From positions 1 through 15,754 of the forward strand of contig UQNF01000038.1 of NCBI GenBank assembly GCA_900542285.1: 15,754 nucleotides of DNA, read 5' to 3'. Shown in pieces: positions 7,290-14,632 of the stretch. The position numbers were made by a program, and so were the translations under genes. The notes under the pieces are model-generated. The model made no database searches. It had not been told where the DNA came from and worked only from the letters and a program-made list of their open reading frames with translations. Origin of the DNA: an uncultured Clostridium sp. (GTDB lineage Bacteria > Bacillota > Clostridia > Christensenellales > CAG-138). Every line of letters begins with the position of its first letter. The stretch's first letter is position 1.

Positions 7290-8285
7290 ATGGATCAGAT
7301 AATCTCCCTGTTCCAGGCTGCTATCGCATTCGGAACTATCATCATGTTCGGCGCCACCGGTGAAGTGCTGACCGAAAAATCGGGCAACCTCAACCTCGGC
7401 GTTCCCGGTATCATGTACCTTGGCGGTATAGCAAGCCTTGCAAGCTCCTTTATATATGAGCAGGCATGCAGCACCGCAGGAATTCAGCCCTCCCCTGTTC
7501 TGCTCGTAGTCATTCCGCTGGTCTGCGCTTTCCTGGCAGCGGCGCTTGGCGGACTCATCTTCAGTTTCCTTACCATAACGCTGCGTGCCAATCAGAATGT
7601 GACAGGTCTCACGCTCACAATCTTTGCGGCAGGTCTTGCCAATCTGTTCGGCGGTTCGCTCAATAAGTTCGCCGGCGGCGTCGGTCAGATCCGCGTTGCC
7701 GCAACCAGCAACCTTTTCCGGGCAAAGATACTCGGCTTTATCCCGGTGCCGGAAGCGGTCAGCAAATTCTTCTTCAGCTACGGCTTCATGGTCTACCTTG
7801 CCATTATCATCGCCGTACTCGTCCATATCTACCTTAACCGAACTACCAAGGGACTTAACCTGCGTGCAGTCGGCGAAAGCCCTGCGACTGCAGATGCCGC
7901 CGGCATCAACGTCACTGCCAACAAATACCTTGCGACCTGTATCGGCGCCGGCATAAGCGGTCTTGGCGGTCTTTACTATGTAATGGACTATACGAAGGGT
8001 ACTTGGGCAAATGACGGAACTATCGAAAGCCTTGGCTGGCTTGCCGTCGCGCTCGTCATCTTCTCCACTTGGAAGCCTATCAGGGCCGTATGGGGCTCCT
8101 ACCTCTTCGGTCTATTCTACTGGATATTCCTCTATATCGGACTGAGCCGCAGGACCCAGGAGATCTTCCGTATGCTTCCCTATGTCGTGACCATACTCGT
8201 CCTTATTATCGTCTCGCTCAGAAAGCGCAAGGAGGACCAGCCTCCCGAAGGCTTGGGCCAGGCATACTTCCGAGAGGAACGTTAG
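7290..8285 (+). CDS. Nucleoside ABC transporter permease 2 (NupQ-like)
   Basis: The 331-residue membrane protein is the second permease of the importer. Typical family stretches are EVLTEKSGNLNLGVPGIMYL near the N terminus (about 25-44), LRANQNVTGLTLTIFAAGLA around residue 97-116, and the coupling loop AVGESPATADAAGINV around residue 191-206. It starts one base after the preceding stop, with AAGGGGG at 7277-7283 as ribosome binding site. The C terminus is a short charged tail. A terminator follows about 80 bases after the stop, and no BMP-family lipoprotein gene lies before it, so the substrate-binding component must be encoded elsewhere or precede a different promoter. Confidence 0.9.
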   Translation: MDQIISLFQAAIAFGTIIMFGATGEVLTEKSGNLNLGVPGIMYLGGIASLASSFIYEQACSTAGIQPSPVLLVVIPLVCAFLAAALGGLIFSFLTITLRANQNVTGLTLTIFAAGLANLFGGSLNKFAGGVGQIRVAATSNLFRAKILGFIPVPEAVSKFFFSYGFMVYLAIIIAVLVHIYLNRTTKGLNLRAVGESPATADAAGINVTANKYLATCIGAGISGLGGLYYVMDYTKGTWANDGTIESLGWLAVALVIFSTWKPIRAVWGSYLFGLFYWIFLYIGLSRRTQEIFRMLPYVVTILVLIIVSLRKRKEDQPPEGLGQAYFREER

Positions 8286-8365
8286 CGTCCGCAGATTATT
8301 TGTGGATGCCATAGCGCGGTAATGTCATCTTTAGTCAAAATGCGTTGCTGCACTGATAAGAAAGG

Positions 8366-8402
8366 AACGCCCGAAAGGTTTTCAAAACTGTTCGGGCGTT
8401 TT
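8366..8402 (+). terminator. Intrinsic terminator of the nucleoside transporter operon
   Basis: AACGCCCGAA (8366-8375) pairs perfectly with TTCGGGCGTT (8391-8400) in a 10-bp stem followed by TT; with the T pair at the end of the stem this gives a TTTT run then G. It separates the transporter operon from the lone kinase gene. The rest of the gap up to 8503 shows no clear promoter. Confidence 0.8.
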
Positions 8403-8503
8403 GTTCAAGGCTCATTGATTTTTCCCGATATTATTTTTCGTGAAAATGGGTTGCGTCAAAAGAATCCGATAATCGGCAAAATAAAACAGAAAGGATCATC
8501 AAC

Positions 8504-9529
8504 ATGTTTTGCCCAAATATAACCGATATTGAAACCGTTTTACATGACTATCATATTAAGGCAAAGGTTAAGTCTTTTTCCGAAATCCAACGGTATCATT
8601 ATGAGCAGGATGACCCCGATTCAAAGGAGGTACGCCTTATCGTCAAGGTCGACTTGGAAGAGGCCTCTCCGCTTGTTGTCCGCTTCAAAAATGAATCTGA
8701 TGTTACGCTTGAACTGATGGAAAGCCAATGTCTGTTCGCAAAAGCCTTATTGGATAACGGCATACAAACGCCCAAGCAGTATCAGACTGACGGAAAATTC
8801 GCGAAGTGGTACCGGATAGGCGAATATGCTGTAATAGTAACGGTCGAGCAATTCGTTGAAAACGAGATAAAGGTCGTAGACGCTCTCACTGCTGAAAAGA
8901 CCGGCGTGTTGCTTGCCAAAATGCATAATATCTCACAGGAATATGACCTGCATCTAAATAACGAGGTTTTATTCGACCCATTCACCGATAATGATCTGTT
9001 CGAGTTTGAAGTGTTCCGATCATTGGAGGCTTCTCTTGATGCGGGGGACAAGGCGTTATTTGACAGGATATCAGCCAAATACCAAGATTATTTGGAAGTA
9101 TTATCGCCGCTTAAGGCGTCCCCACGCTATGCTGTGCAGGGAGATATCAGTGACTGCAATTTGTATCTTGCCGATTCCGGGGAGATCGGCGTGTTTGACT
9201 TCAATCGGAGCGGAGATAACATTCTGTATTGTGATGCGGTCATGCAGGCTGTATTTGAAGCAAGGCTTATGGATTATCCCGAAGACCGGGGAACCGATTT
9301 CGAAGCGGTCATATTGGAAGCGTTCCTGCGAGGATACCGTTCCGTCCGCAGTATTTCCGAAGAGGAGCAGAAAATGTATCCGTACCTATATGCCATCATA
9401 ACCGCTTTTTGGCGCTTTGATATGCGCTGGGGTGATGACAGTCTGCTGAATGCGCACAAAAACGGAGATTCTCAGCGTGTTCACGAGTGGCTCCTTACGA
9501 TTTGGGACCGCCTTGCATCGGTTGACTGA
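8504..9529 (+). CDS. Aminoglycoside phosphotransferase (APH)/choline kinase-fold protein
   Basis: The 341-residue soluble protein has the eukaryotic-kinase-like fold of APH-family small-molecule kinases. The evidence is a Brenner-type catalytic motif, VQGDISDCNLYL (211-222), with catalytic Asp214 and metal-binding Asn219, followed 13 residues later by the metal-binding Asp232 of GVFDFNRSGDN (the DFG equivalent). The usual His before Gly-Asp is Gln212. An N-lobe Glu candidate is in LELMESQCLFAKALLDNGI (69-87), and MHNIS near 140 matches the family's LAxLH region. The start ATG at 8504 follows AAAGGA (8490-8495). The phosphate acceptor is unknown: antibiotic, sugar, choline-like or amino acid are all possible. 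It stands alone between two terminators, and its coding sequence looks more A+T rich than its neighbours by eye, which could mean separate acquisition. Confidence 0.82.
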   Translation: MFCPNITDIETVLHDYHIKAKVKSFSEIQRYHYEQDDPDSKEVRLIVKVDLEEASPLVVRFKNESDVTLELMESQCLFAKALLDNGIQTPKQYQTDGKFAKWYRIGEYAVIVTVEQFVENEIKVVDALTAEKTGVLLAKMHNISQEYDLHLNNEVLFDPFTDNDLFEFEVFRSLEASLDAGDKALFDRISAKYQDYLEVLSPLKASPRYAVQGDISDCNLYLADSGEIGVFDFNRSGDNILYCDAVMQAVFEARLMDYPEDRGTDFEAVILEAFLRGYRSVRSISEEEQKMYPYLYAIITAFWRFDMRWGDDSLLNAHKNGDSQRVHEWLLTIWDRLASVD

Positions 9530-9571
9530 ACAAAATTAACCAAACTGCAGAAAAATCTTTAGAAACGAAAA

Positions 9572-9614
9572 ATCCTCCGTATGCATCGAACCATGCGGAG
9601 GATCAGCTGTTTTT
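9572..9614. terminator. Terminator hairpin after the APH-like gene, possibly bidirectional
   Basis: Bases 9572-9583 pair with 9592-9603 (12 bp, one G-U; 8-nt loop). On the + strand TTTTT comes only after CAGCTG (9610-9614). On the - strand the stem is followed at once by TTTTT, so it is the better terminator in that direction although no - strand gene is visible upstream of it. The remainder of the gap to 9785 is pyrimidine-rich around 9629-9670 and holds no gene, riboswitch or clear promoter that I can recognise. Confidence 0.6.
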
Positions 9615-9785
9615 GGACGCCGCCAATTAATGCTGCTGCGTTCCTTTTGCTTTCCGTATCATTTCCTTTTAACGAGCCTAATCTTTGCTGCAGAGCATTA
9701 TTGAATTCCCCATAATCATCAAATCCCTGCACACTCGTCCCAAAACGCGAATAATCTGTATAAACAAGCTTAGTTTGGAGGGATT

Positions 9786-10601
9786 ATGGAAGATGTTATT
9801 GCACGGTTTGAGAACGTGCTCCTGATATACCATGAGCCCCACGCCGAAACGCTCGCAATAAAGGATATCAGCATCGATTTCGGACGGGGGAATTTCACCG
9901 CTATCGTAGGCCCTTCGGGCTGCGGAAAGACAACGCTGCTGTCCATACTTGCCGGAATACTTCCTCCGAGCAGCGGCAGGGTCGAGGTGCTGGGACATAC
10001 ACTCTATGGAGACGGTTCGGAGAATAAGCGCAAGTGCCGTTCGGGCGCTGCGACAGGCTGCGACACCGGCTACATGCTGCAAAGGGACAATCTCCTGGAT
10101 TGGCGTACTATCGAGGATAACGTACTGCTGGGGCTTGAGATCAAGCACATGCTGAACGACGAAACACGGAGCTATGCAAGGGAGCTTCTGCGGCGTTACG
10201 GTCTTGGGGACTTTATGAAGCTCTACCCTCGTCAGTTATCCGGAGGAATGCGCCAGAAAGCGGCGCTCATAAGGACTCTGGTATTCAGGCCCAAGCTGCT
10301 GCTGCTCGATGAGCCGTTCTCTGCGCTCGACTATCAGACAAAGCTGCTGCTTGCAGACGAAGTGCATTCCATTATCAGACGCGAAGGCTGCTCCGCGGTG
10401 CTGGTCACCCATGACATTTCCGAGGCCATTAGCATGTGCGACCGTATCATTGTCCTTACTTCACGCCCTGCAACGGTTCGGTGCGATGTGGAAATACGGC
10501 TTAAGGAGGATTCGCCGCTCGCGCGCCGCAACGATGCCGCTTTCAAAGACTATTTCAATCTGGTGTGGGAGGAGATGATGAAAAATGAAGAGTTCAACTA
10601 A
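9786..10601 (+). CDS. NitT/TauT-family ABC transporter ATP-binding protein
   Basis: The 271-residue single ATPase has Walker A GPSGCGKT (42-49), Q-loop Gln99 in GYMLQRDNLLDWRTIEDNV, signature LSGGMRQ (151-157), Walker B LLLLDEP (171-177) and His209 in VLVTHD. DLLDW-type residues after the Q-loop and the FSALDYQTK segment place it with the SsuB/TauB/ThiZ-like group, which powers import of sulfonates, nitrate-like anions or pyrimidine thiamin precursors. A stretch at about residues 74-94 (GDGSENKRKCRSGAATGCDT) is longer than in short SsuB-type proteins and carries two cysteines. GGAGG precedes the ATG at 9786 by about 5 bases. The 3' end overlaps the permease gene by 17 bases. The substrate cannot be read from the sequence; I see no TPP riboswitch. 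Confidence 0.9.
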   Translation: MEDVIARFENVLLIYHEPHAETLAIKDISIDFGRGNFTAIVGPSGCGKTTLLSILAGILPPSSGRVEVLGHTLYGDGSENKRKCRSGAATGCDTGYMLQRDNLLDWRTIEDNVLLGLEIKHMLNDETRSYARELLRRYGLGDFMKLYPRQLSGGMRQKAALIRTLVFRPKLLLLDEPFSALDYQTKLLLADEVHSIIRREGCSAVLVTHDISEAISMCDRIIVLTSRPATVRCDVEIRLKEDSPLARRNDAAFKDYFNLVWEEMMKNEEFN

Positions 10602-11406
10602 CGGAACCTGTTCGGCAGAGCACAGCGAATACCTCCGCAGGCTGAAAAGAAAGAAACGCTTCATCTCGTTCATGCAGCTTGCTATCCTCATCGGCTTTAT
10701 CGCCGTATGGGAGATATTGGGCCGGCTCGAAATAATCAATACCTTTATCTTCTCAAGCCCGAGCCGCATTGCGTCCACCATTTCCAGGCTGTACGGTAAC
10801 GGAGAGCTTTTGATGCACATCGGCGTTACGACATTTGAAACGGTTGCGGGCTTTATTATTGGTACGCTCCTGGGAACGCTCATCGCCGTGCTCATGTGGT
10901 GGAGCAAGACCCTTGCCAGGATTTTGGACCCGTATATGGTGGTACTCAATGCCCTGCCAAAGATTGCGCTCGGCCCGATCCTCATCGTTTGGGTAGGTGC
11001 AGGAATGGAAGCTATCATCGTAATGGCACTTCTTATCTCGACAATAGTCACGATAATGACGGTGCTTTCCGGCTTTAACGAAATATCCGGAGAAAACCAT
11101 CTGCTGATGCGTACGCTGGGTGCAACGAGGATGCAGACCTTCATCAAGGTCGTGCTCCCTGCATCCGTGCCAACGGTGATGAGTGCGCTTAAGCTCAGCG
11201 TCGGAATGAGCTGGGTTGGCGTCATCGTCGGAGAATATCTCGTCTCAAAAGCAGGGCTTGGCTATCTTATCGTTTACGGCGGTCAGGTGTTCAAGCTGGA
11301 CCTCGTCATGGCATCAATAGCCATCCTTTGCGTGCTCGCTGCGCTCATGTACTATGCGGTCGCTGCACTCGAAAGGTGGATCTCGCGCAAGGTAGGAAGA
11401 TATTAG
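10585..11406 (+). CDS. NitT/TauT-family ABC transporter permease
   Basis: The 273-residue membrane protein has a basic N-terminal tail (about residues 1-28) and then about six or seven hydrophobic segments, the first at about 29-48. The cytoplasmic EAA-type coupling loop with its conserved glycine is visible in MRTLGATRMQTFIKVVLPAS (about 173-192), followed by ALKLSVGMSWVGVIVGEYL, typical of SsuC/TauC-like permeases. LNALPKIALGPILIVWVGAG (about 120-140) is another family hallmark. Start ATG at 10585 lies inside the ATPase gene, with GGGAGGAG (10567-10574) upstream. It should dimerise and pair with the ATPase. The next gene is convergent, so no substrate-binding protein is encoded in this unit. 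Confidence 0.92.
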   Translation: MKSSTNGTCSAEHSEYLRRLKRKKRFISFMQLAILIGFIAVWEILGRLEIINTFIFSSPSRIASTISRLYGNGELLMHIGVTTFETVAGFIIGTLLGTLIAVLMWWSKTLARILDPYMVVLNALPKIALGPILIVWVGAGMEAIIVMALLISTIVTIMTVLSGFNEISGENHLLMRTLGATRMQTFIKVVLPASVPTVMSALKLSVGMSWVGVIVGEYLVSKAGLGYLIVYGGQVFKLDLVMASIAILCVLAALMYYAVAALERWISRKVGRY

Positions 11407-11438
11407 TTCGGAGTTTACATTTGCATTAAAACAGCAAA

Positions 11439-11466
11439 GGCAGGGACTGCGGCGGCGGTCCCTGCC
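11439..11466 (-). terminator. Terminator of the uracil permease gene
   Basis: GGCAGGGAC (11439-11447) pairs with GTCCCTGCC (11458-11466) in a perfect 9-bp stem. On the - strand it is followed by TTTGCTGTTTT, an imperfect U tract, and lies about 43 bases after the permease stop. On the + strand it is followed by AAACTATA, so it would serve the convergent ABC permease gene poorly. A smaller hairpin CAGGAA/TTCCTG (11475-11489) lies beside it. Confidence 0.6.
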
Positions 11467-11508
11467 AAACTATACAGGAATTATTCCTGCTTATCATTAA
11501 GATTCGGT

Positions 11509-12888
11509 TTATTTAGCCTCTTTGTTTTCCTTGTTCTCATCAGCAACGGCTGTCTTTTTCTTTCCGCCGACGATAAGCTTGGTGAGGATTCCGACGATTA
11601 GGGCGGTTGCGATGGATGAAATCTGAATCTGACCGAACTGCAGTACCAGGCCGCCGATGCCGGTCACCAGGATCGCACTTACAACAAAGAGATTCTCGTT
11701 TTCTCCGAGGTCAACATTCTTGAGCATCTTGAGGCCGCTAACAGCGATGAAGCCATAAAGCGCAATGCAGATACCGCCGACTACGCAGGTGGGAATGGTG
11801 TTGACGAATGCGACGAAGGGCTTGAAGAATGCGAGCAGGATCGCCATTATGGCTGTCAGCGCGGTGGTTGATACGGAAGCATTGCCGGTGATAGCTACAC
11901 AGCCAACGCTTTCGCCGTAGGTGGTATTGGGGCAGCCGCCAAAGACTGCGCCAACGATGGAGCCGACGCCGTCGCCAAGAAGTGTACGGTGCAGACCGGG
12001 ATCCTTGATGAGGTCATGATTGATGACGGTGCTGAGGTTTTCATGGTCAGCAATGTGCTCAGCAAATACTACGAAAGCAACGGGAGCAAACAGAGCGAGC
12101 AGCGAAACAAAGCCCGTTACACCGTTGAGCGCGCTTATACCTTCCTTCAATGCGGTCACAAAGGTGAATTCGGGAAGTGCGATAAAGCTTGAGAAGGTGG
12201 TGGGAGCGAAATTGGAGGTCAATGCGGTGAAATCGATGATCTTAAGATACTCGATCTCACATGCCTGGCCGATGAAGGTGAAGATTGCAGCAAGAACATA
12301 GCCTGCAGCGATGCCGATTATGAAGGGTATGAGCTTCATTCCCTTGGAGCCCTTGACGGAGGCAAGCACGGTCACGCCGAAGGTTACAAGTCCGATAAGG
12401 ATGCAGATAAGATTGTAATCGCCTGCGGCGGTATTGTTGACATTGTTGATTGCGCTGCCGCAGAGGCTGAGTCCGATAAGCGCAACGGTCGGTCCAATAA
12501 CAACGGGGGGAAGGAGTTTTTCAACCCACTTAGTGCCTATGAAACGAACGACTAGAGCGATAATGACATATACGAGGCCTGCAATGACTGCACCAAGGAT
12601 TATGCCGAATGCTCCGAACGCCGCAGCGCCAACAAGGGGACTGATGAACGCAAAGGAGCTTCCGAGGAAAACGGGGCTCTTGCGCTGAGTGAAAAGGATG
12701 TAGGTAAGGGTGCCGACACCTGCGCCGAGAAGCGCCGCTGCCTGATTTAGGACTTCCTGACCATAGTTCAGGTTGACAAGGGTGGGAACCAGCAGGGTCG
12801 CTGCAATGATTGCGAGCAGCTGCTGGAGCGCAAATACCAGGTTCGCTTTGAACTTGGGCCTGTCTTTGACATCATAGACGAGTTTCAT
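11509..12888 (-). CDS. uraA: Uracil permease, NCS2 (nucleobase:cation symporter-2) family
   Basis: The 459-residue membrane protein is predicted to import uracil with protons. Family evidence includes the N-terminal LVFALQQLLAIIAATLLVPTL (17-37), the substrate-site helix VVFAEHIADHENLS (about 273-286) with Glu277, and the NCS2 signature GGCPNTTYGESVGCVA (about 317-332) with Glu326. These resemble UraA/PyrP rather than the xanthine branch. About 14 helices are expected; the C-terminal tail is Lys/Glu rich. An upstream in-frame extension to 13023 would run back through the leader terminator, so the ATG at 12888 with GGAGGA just before it is chosen. The gene is monocistronic, with its own promoter, an attenuator-like leader and a terminator. 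Repression by pyrimidine supply is expected but not proven. Confidence 0.9.
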   Translation of the reverse strand: MKLVYDVKDRPKFKANLVFALQQLLAIIAATLLVPTLVNLNYGQEVLNQAAALLGAGVGTLTYILFTQRKSPVFLGSSFAFISPLVGAAAFGAFGIILGAVIAGLVYVIIALVVRFIGTKWVEKLLPPVVIGPTVALIGLSLCGSAINNVNNTAAGDYNLICILIGLVTFGVTVLASVKGSKGMKLIPFIIGIAAGYVLAAIFTFIGQACEIEYLKIIDFTALTSNFAPTTFSSFIALPEFTFVTALKEGISALNGVTGFVSLLALFAPVAFVVFAEHIADHENLSTVINHDLIKDPGLHRTLLGDGVGSIVGAVFGGCPNTTYGESVGCVAITGNASVSTTALTAIMAILLAFFKPFVAFVNTIPTCVVGGICIALYGFIAVSGLKMLKNVDLGENENLFVVSAILVTGIGGLVLQFGQIQISSIATALIVGILTKLIVGGKKKTAVADENKENKEAK

Positions 12889-12914
12889 GTGTATTCCTCC
12901 GTATGTTTTTAGCC

Positions 12915-12945
12915 TAAAAAAGCCTTGCCGCATACGGCAAGGCTT
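12915..12945 (-). terminator. Leader terminator (attenuator) of the uracil permease gene
   Basis: In the - strand RNA, AAGCCTTGCCG pairs perfectly with CGGCAAGGCTT (11 bp, loop of 4 nt), followed by a run of six T. It sits between the promoter and the start codon, 27 bases before the ATG, so it must be an attenuator rather than an end-of-gene terminator. An upstream CCGGCAAG (plus-strand positions 13010-13017) can pair with the CTTGCCG of its 5' arm and would prevent it forming. Confidence 0.85.
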
Positions 12946-13046
12946 GGACATATTTATAACATCCATGCAGACCATCGATCTGCTAACAACACCCCTTGGG
13001 GTTTGCTGTCTTGCCGGCATCACGGTACCGTCTTTAAGACTGTTCG
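12946..13046 (-). promoter_or_regulatory. 5' leader RNA upstream of the uraA attenuator
   Basis: About 100 nt of leader precede the attenuator. In RNA order it contains AGTCTT with a nearby AAGAC, a GGTACC palindrome, the antiterminator segment CCGGCAAG, a bulged hairpin whose core is ACCCC/GGGGT (around 12991-13001), and a second hairpin GCAGATC/GGTCTGC (around 12967-12983). The PyrR-binding consensus with its AGAGAGG-like loop is not visible, and it does not match a purine or PRPP riboswitch that I know. The controlling factor is therefore open. Confidence 0.5.
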
Positions 13047-13052
13047 CATATT

Positions 13053-13080
13053 TTTATCACAATAGCCCCATATTTGTCAA
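13053..13080 (-). promoter_or_regulatory. Promoter of the uracil permease gene
   Basis: On the - strand a perfect TTGACA (-35; plus positions 13075-13080) is followed after 16 bases by GATAAA (13053-13058), preceded by TGT as an extended -10. Transcription would start near 13046, giving a leader of about 158 nt. The -35 box lies inside a perfect 34-bp palindrome. Confidence 0.7.
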
Positions 13081-13099
13081 TATATTGACAAATATGGGG
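13066..13099. repeat. Perfect 34-bp inverted repeat over the uraA -35 box
   Basis: CCCCATATTTGTCAATA (13066-13082) is followed without a spacer by its exact reverse complement (13083-13099). Each arm contains TTGACA/TGTCAA. On the - strand no T run follows, so it is not a standard intrinsic terminator for the MATE gene that ends at 13115. Its overlap with the -35 box suggests an operator for a dimeric repressor, or a cruciform-forming element. Confidence 0.9.
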
Positions 13100-13114
13100 A
13101 AAAGTATATTTGCG

Positions 13115-14536
13115 TTATCGGCAGGAGACAAGCTTTTCCCCTCCTGCGGAACGGAGTTCCCGGTATGTCTTGATTATCAGTACCGAGGCTGCTGCGAATG
13201 TCAGTAAATCCGATATGGGCATGGAGTACAATACCCCGTCAAGGCCGAAGAATACCGGAAGCAGCAGCGCAAAGCCCACACCAAACACGACCTCTCGAAC
13301 CATTGATAAAAGCGTTGACTCAAGCGCCTTGCCCATCGCCTGCAGAAAGATAAAGCATGCCTTGTTCACGCAGGCCAAAACAATCATGCACAGGTAGACC
13401 CTGAACGCTTTGACAGCAAAGTCCGTGTAATATGTGCTTTCGTTCGCTGCGCCGAAGATTCCGATAAGCTGATTCGGGAATACTTCAACCATGACCAACG
13501 CTGCCAAGCCCACGATTGCCTCGGCTATCAGGAGCTTTGTGAACAATTCTTTAACGCGTTCCCTCTCATTAGCTCCCATATTGAAGCCAACGATCGGTAT
13601 GCAGCCTGCCGCCATGCCGACAACTATTGAGATAACTATCTGAAAGAACTTCATAACTATGCCCACGACTGCCATCGGTATCTGCGCATACTGTTCCTGC
13701 GAGAATATCTCGTCCAATGCGCCGTATTTCCTGAGCATATTGTTGATAGCTGCCATAGCCGCAACGAGGCTTATTTGTGAAAGAAAGCTTGTGATTCCAA
13801 GACCAAGCGTATTGCCGCAGATGGTTCCGCTAAGCTTGAAATCCGACTTTGAGGGCTTGACCACCTTCATATTGAGCAGATACAGGACAGCCAGCACAGC
13901 CGTGACCGCCTGACCCAAGACAGTCGCAACTGCCGCGCCCATCATACCCCATTTGAGTACAAAGATAAAGATGGGATCCAGCACGATATTGACTGCTGCG
14001 CCCGCAAGCGTTGATATCATCGCAAACCTGGGGCTTCCGTCCGCGCGAATGATCGGGTTCATCGCCTGTCCGAACATGTACAACGGTATGCCGAGCGTTA
14101 TATAGAAAAAATACTCCTTTGAGCAGCGGAAGGTCTCCTCATTCACCGTACCGCCGAACATTGCGATTATCTGTTCATCAAAGATAAGGTACACCGCCGT
14201 CAGCAAAATACTTCCGATAATAACCATGATAACCGAATTGCCTACGCTCTTTTTTGCTCTTTCAATCTCATTTCTTCCTATGCTGATGCTTACAAATGCG
14301 CAGCAGCCGTCCCCTACCATGACCGCTATTGCAAGTGCTACAACGGTCAGCGGAAACACTACTGTGTTGGCAGCGTTGCCGAACGAGCCTAAATAGGAGG
14401 CATTTGCAATAAAGATCTGATCAACGATGTTGTACAATGCGCCAACGAGCAGCGAAATAATGCACGGCAGGGCATACTTTCTCATCAGCCCTCCAATGCG
14501 TTCGGTTCCGAGGTTCAAATTGGATTTTCTTTCCAT
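13115..14536 (-). CDS. MATE-family multidrug/metabolite exporter
   Basis: The 473-residue membrane protein matches the length and two-half, 12-helix layout of MATE exporters, which use Na+ or H+ gradients to expel drugs or metabolites. The N-terminal half starts with GGLMRKYALPCIISLLVGALYNIVDQIFIA, the usual first helix with its short periplasmic segment, followed by GDGCCAFVSISIGRNEIERAKKSVGN (about 75-100), the conserved loop between helices 2 and 3. The second half repeats the pattern with VVGMAAGCIPIVGFNMGANERERVKELF (about 312-339). It resembles the MepA/DinF-like branch common in Clostridia. AGGAAG just before the ATG gives a good ribosome binding site. It has its own strong promoter and a leader of about 150 nt with two structured elements. 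The substrate is unknown. Confidence 0.92.
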   Translation of the reverse strand: MERKSNLNLGTERIGGLMRKYALPCIISLLVGALYNIVDQIFIANASYLGSFGNAANTVVFPLTVVALAIAVMVGDGCCAFVSISIGRNEIERAKKSVGNSVIMVIIGSILLTAVYLIFDEQIIAMFGGTVNEETFRCSKEYFFYITLGIPLYMFGQAMNPIIRADGSPRFAMISTLAGAAVNIVLDPIFIFVLKWGMMGAAVATVLGQAVTAVLAVLYLLNMKVVKPSKSDFKLSGTICGNTLGLGITSFLSQISLVAAMAAINNMLRKYGALDEIFSQEQYAQIPMAVVGIVMKFFQIVISIVVGMAAGCIPIVGFNMGANERERVKELFTKLLIAEAIVGLAALVMVEVFPNQLIGIFGAANESTYYTDFAVKAFRVYLCMIVLACVNKACFIFLQAMGKALESTLLSMVREVVFGVGFALLLPVFFGLDGVLYSMPISDLLTFAAASVLIIKTYRELRSAGGEKLVSCR

Positions 14537-14549
14537 TTTTCTTCCTTTC

Positions 14550-14616
14550 TAAGCATAAAATGCGTGCCGCCTTCAGCCGGATTTACGCCAAAGGCAACAC
14601 GCTAAACTCATGCTTA
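14550..14616 (-). promoter_or_regulatory. MATE leader element 2: stem-loop next to the ribosome binding site
   Basis: In the - strand RNA an outer stem TAAGCAT/ATGCTTA (plus positions 14610-14616 and 14550-14556) encloses a 12-bp inner stem GCGTGTTGCCTT/AAGGCGGCACGC (14591-14602 and 14562-14573; two G-U pairs). The 17-nt loop contains GCGTAAATCCGGCTG. The outer stem ends 4 bases before AGGAAG, so folding could influence translation of the MATE mRNA. A 12-codon frame starting at ATG in this element (MSLACCLWRKSG) has no clear ribosome binding site. Confidence 0.6.
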
Positions 14617-14632
14617 ATAGTTTTTTACACGC

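Noticed and set aside
8322..8522. 66-codon open frame before the APH-like gene
   Set aside because: It runs through the transporter terminator hairpin and into the next gene in another frame, without a good ribosome binding site.
9604..9785. Possible TPP or other riboswitch before the NitT/TauT ABC genes
   Set aside because: No CTGAGA or other conserved aptamer core was found; the region is pyrimidine-rich and unstructured by eye.
12889..13023. 45-codon N-terminal extension of the uracil permease
   Set aside because: It would translate the attenuator hairpin and leader; the ATG at 12888 has an ideal GGAGGA and matches the usual family N terminus.
14575..14613. 12-codon leader peptide frame in the MATE leader (MSLACCLWRKSG)
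   Set aside because: Ribosome-stalling leader peptides regulate some resistance genes, but there is no ribosome binding site before this ATG and the matching WRKS segment of element 1 has no start codon, so a structural RNA explanation fits better.
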